A DNA stretch of 64,000 nt, from the NCBI RefSeq assembly GCF_002843385.1, contig NZ_MVDE01000021.1:25880-89879 (forward strand), read 5' to 3'. The notes under the pieces are model-generated. The model ran no database searches and was not told the origin of the DNA. It saw only the letters and a program-made list of their open reading frames with translations. This document shows, in pieces, positions 52,319 through 61,158 of this stretch. The translations under genes were made by a program, and so were the position numbers. This DNA comes from Labilibaculum manganireducens. Its GTDB lineage: Bacteria > Bacteroidota > Bacteroidia > Bacteroidales > Marinifilaceae. How positions within the stretch are numbered: the first letter of the stretch is position 1; every line of letters starts with the position of its first letter.

Positions 52319-53710
52319 ATGAAAAATATCTACCTAAAATATCTCATGGCATTGAGTGTTATTTTCACATGGTTTGGATCCTATGCCCAAGTTCAGAATA
52401 TGGTACTTAACCCTGGTTTCGAAGTGTATGAAAAATGTCCTGAAAGTTACACTTTTATGGACCACACACATAAATTAATACCTAACTGGACCTATCCAAC
52501 AGCAACTACTCCCGATTATTTCAATGAGTGTGGCTCTAATGAAGTAAAAGTACCAGATAATTTTGCAGGATACAGCAAGGCTAAATCTGGTAAAGCTTAC
52601 GTGGGAGCTATTTTAAGTGGAAGTAACCGCGATTTCAGAGAATACATTCAAGGTACCTTAAGCAGCTCTATGCTTGCAGGTCAAAAATATTGTGTTTCAT
52701 TTTGGTACAAATTAGCATCAGGAAGTAAATTTGCTGTTGATCAGTTGAGCATGCATTTTACAGATTCAGAAATAACGAATGATAATAAAACATTTTTAAA
52801 CTTAAAGGCGCATTTAACGAACAAAGAAGGTTTATTTTTAGACAATACAGAAGAATGGATCCAGTTCTGTCAGGTATATACAGCTAAAGGAGGTGAGGAA
52901 TACTTTGTTGTAGGTAACTTTAATAACTATGATAACACAAACTATGTAGTTACTGGTCGTGATACTAAGAATAAAAAAGGCAAGACATATGCTTACTACT
53001 TTTTCGACGATTTTGAGATTCGTCCGCTGGTTGATTGTAAAATGTGTGCATCCGTTCCTAAAGATTTAGCAAGCGTGATTATTGATTCTTCTTACACAGG
53101 AGGTCTGAATCCGGTTACAGGTCAAATTAGTAAAATAATAAATGATGGTGTTATTAGCTTAAAAATATCAGGAGGAGAAGCTCCTTATACTATCGATTGG
53201 AGTAACGGAACAAAAAATGTACAAAAAATTCAAAACCTAAAAGCAGGTACATATACTTATCATGTAAGTGATCAAAACAATTGCCACTCTGAGGGTACTG
53301 TTGTTTTTAAAGAGCCGCTGCTGCCTAAAGATGCTTTTACCGAGGGATTAAGAAATATTGAAGAAGGAGGTGCCCTTATTTTAAATAATATTTTCTTTGA
53401 AACGGGTAAAAGTACGCTTTTGCCAACTTCATTCGAAGAACTCGATAAAGTAGTCGGTTTTTTAAAAGAAGGAACAGTTAGTTTGATTGAGATTAGCGGG
53501 CACACTGATGATGTGGGTTCTGATGAATTAAATCAAAGTTTAAGTCAGCAACGGGCAGAGTCTGTGGTTACCTATCTTGTTGACAGAGGAATCAATTCTC
53601 AAATAATCAAAGGTGTTGGGTATGGAGAATCTAAGTTTTTAGATACCAATAAAACAGAAGTCGGACGATCAAAGAATCGTCGTGTGGAATTTTTAGTACT
53701 CAAAAAATAA
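52319..53710 (+). CDS. OmpA-family outer membrane/peptidoglycan protein
   Basis: A 463-residue exported protein (signal ending GSYAQ-VQN). Residues about 25-235 form a beta-rich domain typical of Bacteroidota envelope proteins (NMVLNPGFEVYEKCP at its start, as in carbohydrate-binding or gliding-related proteins). A short SprB-like repeat (DGVISLKISGGEAPYTIDWS) is at about 275-340. The OmpA C-terminal domain (about 350-463) has the peptidoglycan-binding pattern ISGHTDDVGSDELNQSLSQQRAESV and SKNRRVEF. It probably links an outer-membrane assembly to the wall. It is cotranscribed with the following gene, ten bases away. Confidence 0.85.
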   Translation: MKNIYLKYLMALSVIFTWFGSYAQVQNMVLNPGFEVYEKCPESYTFMDHTHKLIPNWTYPTATTPDYFNECGSNEVKVPDNFAGYSKAKSGKAYVGAILSGSNRDFREYIQGTLSSSMLAGQKYCVSFWYKLASGSKFAVDQLSMHFTDSEITNDNKTFLNLKAHLTNKEGLFLDNTEEWIQFCQVYTAKGGEEYFVVGNFNNYDNTNYVVTGRDTKNKKGKTYAYYFFDDFEIRPLVDCKMCASVPKDLASVIIDSSYTGGLNPVTGQISKIINDGVISLKISGGEAPYTIDWSNGTKNVQKIQNLKAGTYTYHVSDQNNCHSEGTVVFKEPLLPKDAFTEGLRNIEEGGALILNNIFFETGKSTLLPTSFEELDKVVGFLKEGTVSLIEISGHTDDVGSDELNQSLSQQRAESVVTYLVDRGINSQIIKGVGYGESKFLDTNKTEVGRSKNRRVEFLVLKK

Positions 53711-53720
53711 ACTCTTACTT

Positions 53721-55733
53721 ATGAATTCAAGAAAAATAAATATACTAATCATTTCACTGCTGCTATCATTTATTAGTTTAGCACAGAAGCCTAAAAAAAT
53801 ATACAATAATTATCTGTTCAAAGGCATGGAGGCAAGTGCAAAGGCCGATATTGACAAAGAACTTGGTAAGGCTAAAGAAGATTTCGATAAAGTTTTACTG
53901 GAAGAACCAGAATCAGCAATGGCTAATTTAGGACTAGCCATTGTTTACTCCTATGATGAATATTCTGACAAAGATTATTTTAAAGCCTGGGGATACTTTC
54001 AGAAAGCTTATGAAGCACAATCTCAGTTTACTGCAGACGATTACGATGTTTTAAATGATTTGTTTTCCAAACAAGATAAAAAGCGCAGCAATAGAACTGT
54101 AATTAAAAACATGGACTGGCAGCGTCAGCAAGTGGAAGATAAGTTGATTAAATATGTGCGGGAGGAAAATAATACAGATTATGCCAAGCGGTTTTTAAAA
54201 GAATTTCCCGATTCGAAATACTATACCAATGTTTCACATATTTTGAATTACATCCTGTTTCGTGAAGCCGAGAATAAAAATACGCTTGCTGCATTTAATC
54301 AGTTCTTAAAGGATTATCCCGAATCAGCTCAAGCTGATATCGCAATAAAGATGCGCAATCAATTAGCCTGTAAAATTGCTGTAAATGAGGGATCATTAGC
54401 TGGTTTCCGGAATTTTGTTGAAACATATCCTGAGGCGGCTCAAGTTGAAGAGATTAAGAAATTAATGGAAGGAATGGCTTTTAAAGAAGCACACGATAAA
54501 AATACACTTGAAGCTATTGAGCATTTTATGGTAGAATTTCCCAATTCATCAAAAATGTCGGAAGCTAAAGCTGTAAAACAGAAATTGCTTTTTGAATGGG
54601 CTAAAAGTGTAAATAGCTTAGAGGCTTACAACAAATTTGTGTCTGCATTCCCAGAAGGCAGTCGTTACGTCGATATTTTTAACCTAAAAGCCAGTGTATT
54701 GGGAGAAAAGATCCTTACGGATTTTCCGATGGAAAATTACCAGTTTGTAAAAGGGTTCGATAACCAGCAGTTTAACGATTTTGGTGGTGGAATTGCCAAA
54801 CGCCCAAATGGAGAGTTTGTAGTAGCTGCATCGTCGCGCAAAGCAGAAGGAGAGATGTATGACTCTTGGCTTTTAGGCCTGGATACCAGTGGAAAAATGA
54901 TTTGGAATAAGATGTTGGGCAACCGTTTCGATGATCTTGTAAATAAAGTGAGCATAAGTGCTGAGAACGAAATTTATGTTGCCGGTATTACTGATGCCAT
55001 AGTTGATAGTGTGGCGGGGCAAGCCTGGCTTTATAAGCTTGATGCCAATGGTAAAAATATATTTAATCAGAGAATTGATATGGATGAAGTAATTGATTTT
55101 GTAGTTGATCCCGACAATAAAATTTTAGTTGCAGGCTATAGCAAAAACGCAAAAGATTCCACTTTTACGCCTGGTTTGGTAAAACTCAATGCCAATGGTA
55201 AAATGTTGTGGTCACGTGCCTACTCAAGCAAGGGCAAGGTTTATAATTTAGCTGGTGATACCTCAGGTATTACTTATGCTGCTGCCGGCAACTGGATATT
55301 TGCTGTTAACCAGGCAGGTTATTTACAATGGGATATTTTGTTGGATCAAGATGTAAAATCGACCGCTGTTGGTATTAATGGGAACAATACACTGGTTTTT
55401 GCGGGTATAAATACTATTGGAGCGTTTGCAAGTGCCTATAATACAAATGGGGAAAAAATTTGGGAATCTCCTATTCCTGCTTCTGGAAATGGAACTATAG
55501 AACAAATTATCACTTTACCGGATAATAGTTTTGTGATTGCAGGAACATTTAATCACAAAATCAAACTAGTCCATATCGATGAAACAGGGATTATTCAATC
55601 AGAAAAAGAATTTAGTTTACCACAAGGAATTAAACTAAACGATTTAACAGCTGCTGATGGGAATTTTGTAGCAATTAGTGCCACAAGATTAACGGATAAA
55701 GGCGATTTAATTGTATTTGAAATGGAACTGTAA
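53721..55733 (+). CDS. TPR plus beta-propeller envelope protein
   Basis: A 670-residue exported protein (signal ending FISLAQ). Residues about 35-330 are helical TPR-type repeats, some with the pattern FLKEFPDSKYYTNVSHIL and FLKDYPESAQADIAIKM. The C-terminal half (about 355-670) forms a propeller of repeats like SWLLGLDTSGKMIWNKMLGN and LVKLNANGKMLWSRAY, the SBBP/YCF48-like kind. These repeats differ from the PQQ type in the large cluster. With the OmpA partner it may act in surface protein assembly. No enzyme motif is seen. Confidence 0.7.
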   Translation: MNSRKINILIISLLLSFISLAQKPKKIYNNYLFKGMEASAKADIDKELGKAKEDFDKVLLEEPESAMANLGLAIVYSYDEYSDKDYFKAWGYFQKAYEAQSQFTADDYDVLNDLFSKQDKKRSNRTVIKNMDWQRQQVEDKLIKYVREENNTDYAKRFLKEFPDSKYYTNVSHILNYILFREAENKNTLAAFNQFLKDYPESAQADIAIKMRNQLACKIAVNEGSLAGFRNFVETYPEAAQVEEIKKLMEGMAFKEAHDKNTLEAIEHFMVEFPNSSKMSEAKAVKQKLLFEWAKSVNSLEAYNKFVSAFPEGSRYVDIFNLKASVLGEKILTDFPMENYQFVKGFDNQQFNDFGGGIAKRPNGEFVVAASSRKAEGEMYDSWLLGLDTSGKMIWNKMLGNRFDDLVNKVSISAENEIYVAGITDAIVDSVAGQAWLYKLDANGKNIFNQRIDMDEVIDFVVDPDNKILVAGYSKNAKDSTFTPGLVKLNANGKMLWSRAYSSKGKVYNLAGDTSGITYAAAGNWIFAVNQAGYLQWDILLDQDVKSTAVGINGNNTLVFAGINTIGAFASAYNTNGEKIWESPIPASGNGTIEQIITLPDNSFVIAGTFNHKIKLVHIDETGIIQSEKEFSLPQGIKLNDLTAADGNFVAISATRLTDKGDLIVFEMEL

Positions 55734-55789
55734 ATAAAGCTGGGGCATGATCTATTTTGGGATCTCCATATATTTTAAACTGGTATTTT

Positions 55790-55829
55790 TTTTTATCGAA
55801 GAACGCGATACAATCGCACACTAGCGGGG
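55790..55829. repeat. 40-bp direct repeat, copy 1
   Basis: The 40 bases from TTTTTATCGAAGAACGCGAT to CACACTAGCGGGG are identical to those at 59933-59972. The two copies enclose the segment with the AraC, SDR, NmrA, orphan and GFA-type genes. The remainder of 55734-56091 contains a CCCGATTTTTTTTCGGG hairpin (about 55978-55994) and no gene. Confidence 0.85.
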
Positions 55830-56091
55830 CAGCAAAATGAAAGCTGTGAAATGGTTAAGGCATATCTGTAATTGTTATCTCAATCTATTTTATCATTGTA
55901 CATTGGATTATCAGTTGACCTAAAATTGAATTGACTGCATAATAAGAGCCGTATGAATTGAGAGATTCACTGCCTGTCCCGATTTTTTTTCGGGATACGG
56001 TTCTGTGAGAAGTTAGGGGTGAATTGAAAATCGACGAAGTCAAATTCCCCTGGCATACTTGACTAGCTGTAGTGGTTTCCTAAATTCTTTT

Positions 56092-57003
56092 TTAATTATA
56101 TAATTTTCGAAATTCCAATGGGGTCAATTCCGTTTTTTTCTTGAATAATTTACCGAAAGATTGAGGGTGTTCAAATCCTAAACTGAATGCAATTTCATTT
56201 ACCGATAACTCTGTAGTTGAAAGTTTCTCTTTAGCTAATTGCATTAGTTTTTCGTGAATAAATTCTTGAGTGCTTTTTCCCGATAGTGTTTTTAATAATC
56301 TGCTTAAATAATTGGGTGATAAGTTCAATGAAGCAGACAGATAATTAACTGTTGGCAATCCATTTTCCTGTAGGTCTTTGCTTTTAAAATAATTATTTAA
56401 AAGTGTTTCGAATTGCTCAAGTATTCTATGGTTCGATTTTTTTCGAGTGATAAATTGACGTTGATAAAACCGTTCTGAATAAGTGAGTAATAATTCCAAT
56501 TGCGAAATGATAACATCTTGACTGAATTTATCAATAGTTGAATTATATTCGTGATTAATATTTTGCATCAAATCAGTTAACATATTTTGTTCCTTGTCCG
56601 AAAGATGCAGTGCTTCGGTTAGTTCGTAACCAAAAAAGTCATATTTCTCAATTTTTTTAGCCAAAGATGTATGCCATAAAAAATCGGGATGGAAAATAAG
56701 TAACCAACCCGAATGATTTAATTTTTGTTCATCTTCTACTTCAATACGCATTACTTGATTAGGTGCTATAAAAGCTAATACGCCTTCGTCAAAGTCGTAT
56801 TCCTGTTGTCCATATTTCATTTTACCATTAAACACCTGTTTTAAGGCAATTGAATAAAAACCGTGAGTAAACCTTGAAACCGTTATATTTTCTTTCCTTT
56901 TAATATCGGCAAAATTAATTACGCTAACCAAAGGATGCTGTGGTTTTGGTAACTGCATTAATCTATGGTATTCGGTGATATTTTTTATGTGAAGTATAGA
57001 CAT
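56092..57003 (-). CDS. AraC family transcriptional regulator
   Basis: A 303-residue regulator with an N-terminal cupin-like sensing domain (about 1-170) and a C-terminal double helix-turn-helix of the AraC type (about 200-303). The DNA-binding part shows YLSASLNLSPNYLSRLLKTL and VNEIAFSLGFEHPQSFGKLFKK, followed by LTPLEFRK. It is the last gene of a three-gene run with an SDR and an NmrA-like gene upstream, ten bases from the SDR gene, so it is likely to regulate its own operon in response to a small molecule. Confidence 0.9.
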   Translation of the reverse strand: MSILHIKNITEYHRLMQLPKPQHPLVSVINFADIKRKENITVSRFTHGFYSIALKQVFNGKMKYGQQEYDFDEGVLAFIAPNQVMRIEVEDEQKLNHSGWLLIFHPDFLWHTSLAKKIEKYDFFGYELTEALHLSDKEQNMLTDLMQNINHEYNSTIDKFSQDVIISQLELLLTYSERFYQRQFITRKKSNHRILEQFETLLNNYFKSKDLQENGLPTVNYLSASLNLSPNYLSRLLKTLSGKSTQEFIHEKLMQLAKEKLSTTELSVNEIAFSLGFEHPQSFGKLFKKKTELTPLEFRKLYN

Positions 57004-57013
57004 TTTTTTTGTT

Positions 57014-57778
57014 TTAAATCATTTGTCCTCCAGACACTTCTATGCGTTGTGCATTTATCCATTTTGCATCGTCGGTACATAAAAAGGCAACGACACTACC
57101 TATATCATCTGGTAATCCAACACGCCCTAAAACGGTGTTAGATGCAATAAAATTATTCATTTTTTCATTATCTCTAACTGCACCACCGCCAAAATCTGTC
57201 TCGATAGCTCCTGGTGCGATCACATTTGACCGAATTCCTCTTTCACCTAATTCTTTTGCCTGATACTTAGTTAAGGTTTCAATAGCACTTTTCATAGATG
57301 CATAAACTGAAAATCCGTTTAAGGCAAAACGAGTAAGTCCCGTTGATACATTTACAATTCCTCCACCATCGTTTAGAATGTTCAATGCTCTTTGAGTTAA
57401 TAAATAGGTGCCTTTAAACTGAATATTATAAAGCGTATCCAATTGTTCTTCGGTTGTTTTTGCAAATGGTGCGTTTATTCCAATTCCTGCATTATTTACG
57501 AGATAGTCAATTTTATCAACTCCGAATTTGTATTTAATTGACTTTTTAACAGTATCAAAGAATGTTTCAAAACTTTGGAAATCTGTTACATTTAATTGAA
57601 CCGCAATAGCTTGTTGTCCTAAACGCTCAATTTCTTTGATAACCTCATTAGCTTTTTCTTTGTTGGTGTTATAAGTTAAAATTATATGAAGTCCTTTTTT
57701 TGCTAATTCCAAAGCCATATTTTTTCCTAATCCACGACTTCCACCAGTTACTAAAGCAATTTTTATTTCGTTTTTCAT
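57014..57778 (-). CDS. Short-chain dehydrogenase/reductase
   Basis: A 254-residue NAD(P)-dependent oxidoreductase of the classical SDR family. The cofactor loop is VTGGSRGLGKNMA, NNAG is present (VNNAGIGIN), the catalytic Ser is in VNVSTGLT and the Tyr-Lys pair is in YASMKSAI. The C-terminus has the usual RIEVSGGQMI. Substrate unknown. It lies between the NmrA-like and AraC genes, with gaps of 11 and 10 bases, as in stress- or xenobiotic-induced operons of soil and gut Bacteroidota. Confidence 0.9.
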   Translation of the reverse strand: MKNEIKIALVTGGSRGLGKNMALELAKKGLHIILTYNTNKEKANEVIKEIERLGQQAIAVQLNVTDFQSFETFFDTVKKSIKYKFGVDKIDYLVNNAGIGINAPFAKTTEEQLDTLYNIQFKGTYLLTQRALNILNDGGGIVNVSTGLTRFALNGFSVYASMKSAIETLTKYQAKELGERGIRSNVIAPGAIETDFGGGAVRDNEKMNNFIASNTVLGRVGLPDDIGSVVAFLCTDDAKWINAQRIEVSGGQMI

Positions 57779-57789
57779 TTTGTTTGTTT

Positions 57790-58656
57790 TTATAAATTGA
57801 ATAATATTTTTAAGCCTTCTTTTAGGCTTTTTGGTTTACGTCCGAGATATTGTTGCAATTCATTTGTAACCGTTTCCTCTTGTCCGTTTTTAATATCAAG
57901 ATTAAAACCTACTATCTTTTTGACCATTGGTTCAGGAACTCCATTTTCTAACATTATTTTTTTGAATGGCTCAACTTCTATAGATTTGTAATTTACCTGT
58001 TTGCTCGAAAGTTCAGTAAGTGCAGTTGCAACATCATAAAAAGAATATGCATCAGAACCCGTAAAATTTAATGTTTGATTTTCGAAATTTTCTTTCATTA
58101 AAACATTAGCTATTGCCTCGGCTTGTTCAGCTTTTAAAACATAGGCAGCTTTTCCATTTCCGGTAGGTTGTAATATCCCTTTCTCAAATACGTTTTTGCC
58201 AACAAAAAGAGGCAAAACATCCATATACAACGCATTTCTAAAAATGATATATTTCAATCCGCTTTGTTTAATATAGTCTTCTGTCAGGAAATGTTCTATC
58301 ATTAGTTTATTTACTAACGTGTTTTTGTCTTTTAAGGAACGACTTGTATAGGCAATGTTCTGAACACCTTTCTTTTTTGCAGTATCAATAACGTTTTTAT
58401 GTTCTTGCATTCTATCGCCTTGGTCTCCCGAAGAGATTAGTAAAACGGTATCTACGTTCTCCATCGCTTTTTCAAGCGATTCAACATCACTATATTGACC
58501 AATAAAAGTTTTTAATCCTTTTTGTTCGAATTCGGTTTTTCTGCCTTCTTTTCTTGTGAGAACCGAAATATTTTCAGCTTTCATCGTTTTAAGTAAGGTT
58601 TCAATAACTGTAGTCCCCAATTCTCCAGTAGCACCAGTAACTAATATTTGTTTCAT
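57790..58656 (-). CDS. NmrA-like NAD(P)-binding protein
   Basis: A 288-residue Rossmann-fold protein. ATG 58656 (MKQILVTGATGELG) is chosen because the fold begins there; the longer frame adds 15 poor residues. The dinucleotide loop is TGATGELGTTVIE. It lacks the SDR catalytic Tyr-x-x-x-Lys in a clear form, as in NmrA/HSCARG redox sensors and azoreductase-like QorB proteins. It is the first gene of the operon. A -7 element (TAGATTTG, 58720-58713 on the minus strand) lies 57 bases upstream, but no good -33 is seen. Confidence 0.8.
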   Translation of the reverse strand: MKQILVTGATGELGTTVIETLLKTMKAENISVLTRKEGRKTEFEQKGLKTFIGQYSDVESLEKAMENVDTVLLISSGDQGDRMQEHKNVIDTAKKKGVQNIAYTSRSLKDKNTLVNKLMIEHFLTEDYIKQSGLKYIIFRNALYMDVLPLFVGKNVFEKGILQPTGNGKAAYVLKAEQAEAIANVLMKENFENQTLNFTGSDAYSFYDVATALTELSSKQVNYKSIEVEPFKKIMLENGVPEPMVKKIVGFNLDIKNGQEETVTNELQQYLGRKPKSLKEGLKILFNL

Positions 58657-58793
58657 TTTCCATTTCTTTAGGTGAAGTACAAAGGTGAAACAGTTAAACA
58701 ATAGTTATGTAGTCAAATCTATCTTTGTATCAGCCAAATCGGATAAATGACTGAAGTTTGTGGATTAGCACGATGTTTTTTTATCATTCCGAC

Positions 58794-58873
58794 TAACGGC
58801 AGTCTGTTTAAAAACTCAACAAACTGCTTAATTAAGTGTTAAATATATCGGTTTTAAGGATACATAAAAATTG
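58794..58873. repeat. 80-bp repeat, copy 1
   Basis: The stretch from TAACGGCAGTCTGTTTAAAA through GGTTTTAAGGATACATAAAA recurs with few changes at 60647-60726. Both copies lie in gaps between minus-strand genes. No coding potential. Confidence 0.75.
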
Positions 58874-58932
58874 ATATTGCGAATTGGCAACATCTTTTTT
58901 TTTGTTATCTGCTATTTCAAATTTTATGGATA

Positions 58933-59322
58933 TTATAATTTGGTCAAAAGAATATCTGTTGGACTAATGAATCTAATTTCTACTCGATCACCAATTCTGG
59001 CATCAACATGAGTGAACCAGTTACCTAATAACCGAAGATTTCTTCTTCCGCTAAATTGCTTTGCATGTATTGCACCTGCTCTAGAACTACCTGTTGATTT
59101 TAGTTGAACATTAACAAGAAAACCGTCACTTGAATTGCAAGTATAAATATTGTTATTGGTAGAGTTACTATTTGTTAGATTTAAATTTCTGGCATTACGT
59201 GCAGAAATTTGTAAATAACCCTCTCCATAAATAATACCTCTTGTAGAAGTATGTCGGTGTGAACCCCATTCTAAATGGGCTCTTTTAAGAGTTGTAATAA
59301 AGTGATCATTTGTGTTTGGCAT
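58933..59322 (-). CDS. Orphan hypothetical protein
   Basis: A 129-residue basic, probably cytoplasmic protein. The text has an unusual Asn/Thr/Ser-rich centre (NLTNSNSTNNNIYTCNSSDG) and a C-terminus ending WFTHVDARIGDRVEIRFISPT, which has the look of a beta-barrel DNA-binding domain such as B3 or AbrB, although this is only a resemblance. The start is the ATG at 59322. It lies alone between the accessory operon and the GFA-type gene. I know no family. Confidence 0.55.
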   Translation of the reverse strand: MPNTNDHFITTLKRAHLEWGSHRHTSTRGIIYGEGYLQISARNARNLNLTNSNSTNNNIYTCNSSDGFLVNVQLKSTGSSRAGAIHAKQFSGRRNLRLLGNWFTHVDARIGDRVEIRFISPTDILLTKL

Positions 59323-59450
59323 TTTTTTAATTTTAAAATTTATTAATTGCAGTTGAAGTGGGATACAACCCTTGATATTACTACTTTAAGTTGTTTCTCG
59401 ATGTCTATTTATATCAAAAAAACAGGAGCAAATTTCTTTGTATTTTTTTC

Positions 59451-59852
59451 TTATTCAGGGAAACGTCCAAATTTCTTTATTTCTTCCAACGACTCATCCC
59501 AACTTGCTTTATTTGAGATAAAAATATGTGCATTGGGTCGTTTTTCTAATTTAGTATCTAAACATCCTGCTGGAACAACTAAAAGTTTACCGTCCATTTG
59601 TATATTGGGCAGAGCTGATCCACAATTTGTACAAAAGGCTTTCACATGATTACTCTTAGGTGGTTGAAATATTTTAATTTCAGTTTGTGTTTTTATCCAT
59701 TCTAGTTTAGCTGTTGTGGAAAACAAATTAGCAGCATGAGCAGCCCCTGTGTCTTTCCTGCAATATCTGCAATGGCATAAATAAAAACTCTCAAAGTCAC
59801 CTATAACTTTAAATTTAATTCCTTTGCATAAACAAGAACCCAAGTATTCCAT
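59451..59852 (-). CDS. GFA/CENP-V family zinc protein
   Basis: A 133-residue protein of the GFA family, named for a glutathione-dependent formaldehyde-activating enzyme. Zinc ligands are seen in GSCLCKGIKF, YLCHCRYCRKDTG and AFCTNCGSALP. The length fits the family (about 130-150). Most members have no proven reaction, so the family name should not be read as a function. It lies before the second 40-bp direct repeat. Confidence 0.85.
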   Translation of the reverse strand: MEYLGSCLCKGIKFKVIGDFESFYLCHCRYCRKDTGAAHAANLFSTTAKLEWIKTQTEIKIFQPPKSNHVKAFCTNCGSALPNIQMDGKLLVVPAGCLDTKLEKRPNAHIFISNKASWDESLEEIKKFGRFPE

Positions 59853-59894
59853 ATGATAAGTCTCTTTCTTAAATTATGAATTTAGTTGAAATCG

Positions 59895-59972
59895 CCCCGC
59901 TACTGCACGAATCCTTTCGTGTGGCTTTTATCTTTTTATCGAAGAACGCGATACAATCGCACACTAGCGGGG
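59895..59972. repeat. 40-bp direct repeat, copy 2, with inverted flank
   Basis: Bases 59933-59972 match copy 1 (55790-55829) exactly. The left flank CCCCGCTACTG (59895-59905) is inverted to the right end CACTAGCGGGG with one change, so this copy can form a stem around the whole 78 bases. The remaining 59973-60124 shows no feature. Confidence 0.75.
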
Positions 59973-60124
59973 TTTCTTTATTGTACTAAACTTTCAAACA
60001 TCTCGTCAACGCCCATGATAATTTAGCTTTGTTATAGCTCTTTTTTATTTACCTACAATTAGTTGTTAGAATAATACGGTAAATCATCGATCCTTAAACC
60101 ATTGACTTAGAAAATTATTTTTAT

Positions 60125-60487
60125 TTAACTAAATAACTGATCCTCGGCTAATTTTGTAGCAAGCTTTGTTATTAGACTCATACTGAAGCTTCCTCCTTTT
60201 GCCTTAATTATTTGTTTTATTTTACTCCACCTATTATTGTCCCGTATATTATCTAAAAATTCGTGTCCACTCCATGTTAATCTAAATGGAATTATGTCAT
60301 AAATTCTTCCTGTATTTGTGGTGATCGATTCACCAGCAATTAGGTTTGCTTCAAATAATATGATTAGATGATACGAGACTTGATCTTTGTCAAAACCATT
60401 AATTTCCATGTCTTTTTCATGTCCCCAAGCATTTTTTTCTTCGAAGTACTCTAATACTTTTTTTACAAGGTCGAGATCCCGTTTCAT
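60125..60487 (-). CDS. DUF2513 family protein
   Basis: A 120-residue cytoplasmic protein with the DUF2513 pattern: KRDLDLVKKVLEYFEE at the start, DQVSYHLIILFEANLIAG (a winged-helix-like core) and FRLTWSGHEFLDNIRDNNRW. Members are small helical proteins found singly in many bacteria and often near mobile or phage-derived DNA. The function is not known. Flanking DNA here is repeat-rich. Confidence 0.85.
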   Translation of the reverse strand: MKRDLDLVKKVLEYFEEKNAWGHEKDMEINGFDKDQVSYHLIILFEANLIAGESITTNTGRIYDIIPFRLTWSGHEFLDNIRDNNRWSKIKQIIKAKGGSFSMSLITKLATKLAEDQLFS

Positions 60488-60646
60488 GTAGTGTCTTTTT
60501 TTTAATTCTGACTAACGTCAAATTTTGTTATTAATATTCAGTGTTTTAAAAAATCTGCAAACTCATAATTTCAGCTTCTTTTTTCCTCACTATTTTTGAC
60601 GTTAGCAACAGTAATTAATTGGTTACGCTGATGTGGTGAATGAGCT

Positions 60647-60726
60647 ATAACGGCAGTCTGTCTAAAAACTCATCAAACTGCTCAAATAAGGTTTAAATAT
60701 AGCGGTTTTAAGCATACATAAAAATT
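60647..60726. repeat. 80-bp repeat, copy 2
   Basis: Matches 58794-58873 with scattered changes (for example GTCTGTCTAAAA for GTCTGTTTAAAA). Direct orientation relative to copy 1, about 1.85 kb apart. Confidence 0.75.
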
Positions 60727-60797
60727 GAAAACACCTTCAAAATATGAAATGCAAATTATTATATGTGGCTAAAGCCTTTCTGTTAATTTGACAAGGT

Positions 60798-60964
60798 CAG
60801 TTGGCTAAAGCCAAACTGCAATAGATGTTTTGCATTCGTTTCATTTCAATCATTTACATTTCTATTCTCTGTTGCCTGAAAATAAGTGCAATAAACACTC
60901 TAATTTTCTACTTACAACAGTAAATAGTGTGTGTTATTTATTGCAGTTTGGCTTTAGCCAACTG
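60798..60964. repeat. 26-bp perfect inverted repeats around a 115-base loop
   Basis: The 26 bases at 60798-60823 (CAGTTGGCTAAAGCCAAACT and six more) are exactly complementary to 60939-60964. Each arm also holds the small palindrome TTGGCTAAAGCCAA. GGCTAAAGCC also occurs just upstream near 60770. It has the form of a MITE or a strong long hairpin and contains no gene. The gap 60488-61158 otherwise holds only the second 80-bp repeat and the terminator of the next gene. Confidence 0.75.
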
Positions 60965-61041
60965 AATTTAAAATATTCCTAGCCTTTTGCTTTAGCATCA
61001 TTCTACTCCTTCATTAATGTAAAGCTTCGGGATTATTAAGC

Positions 61042-61090
61042 TAAAAAAAGAAGCTTTAAAAGCCCGCTAAGCAGCAAACTTTTAAAGCTC
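61042..61090 (-). terminator. Terminator of the coiled-coil membrane protein gene
   Basis: AAGCTTTAAAAG (61051-61062) pairs with CTTTTAAAGCTC (61079-61090) with one mismatch across a 16-base loop. On the minus strand it ends in a T run (61050-61043). It lies about 70 bases past the stop at 61159. Confidence 0.7.
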
Positions 61091-61158
61091 CCATCTTATT
61101 TTTTAAGAAATATTATTTGCTTGTGCAACGGTTGCTTTTGTTATGGTCTGACCTTTTA

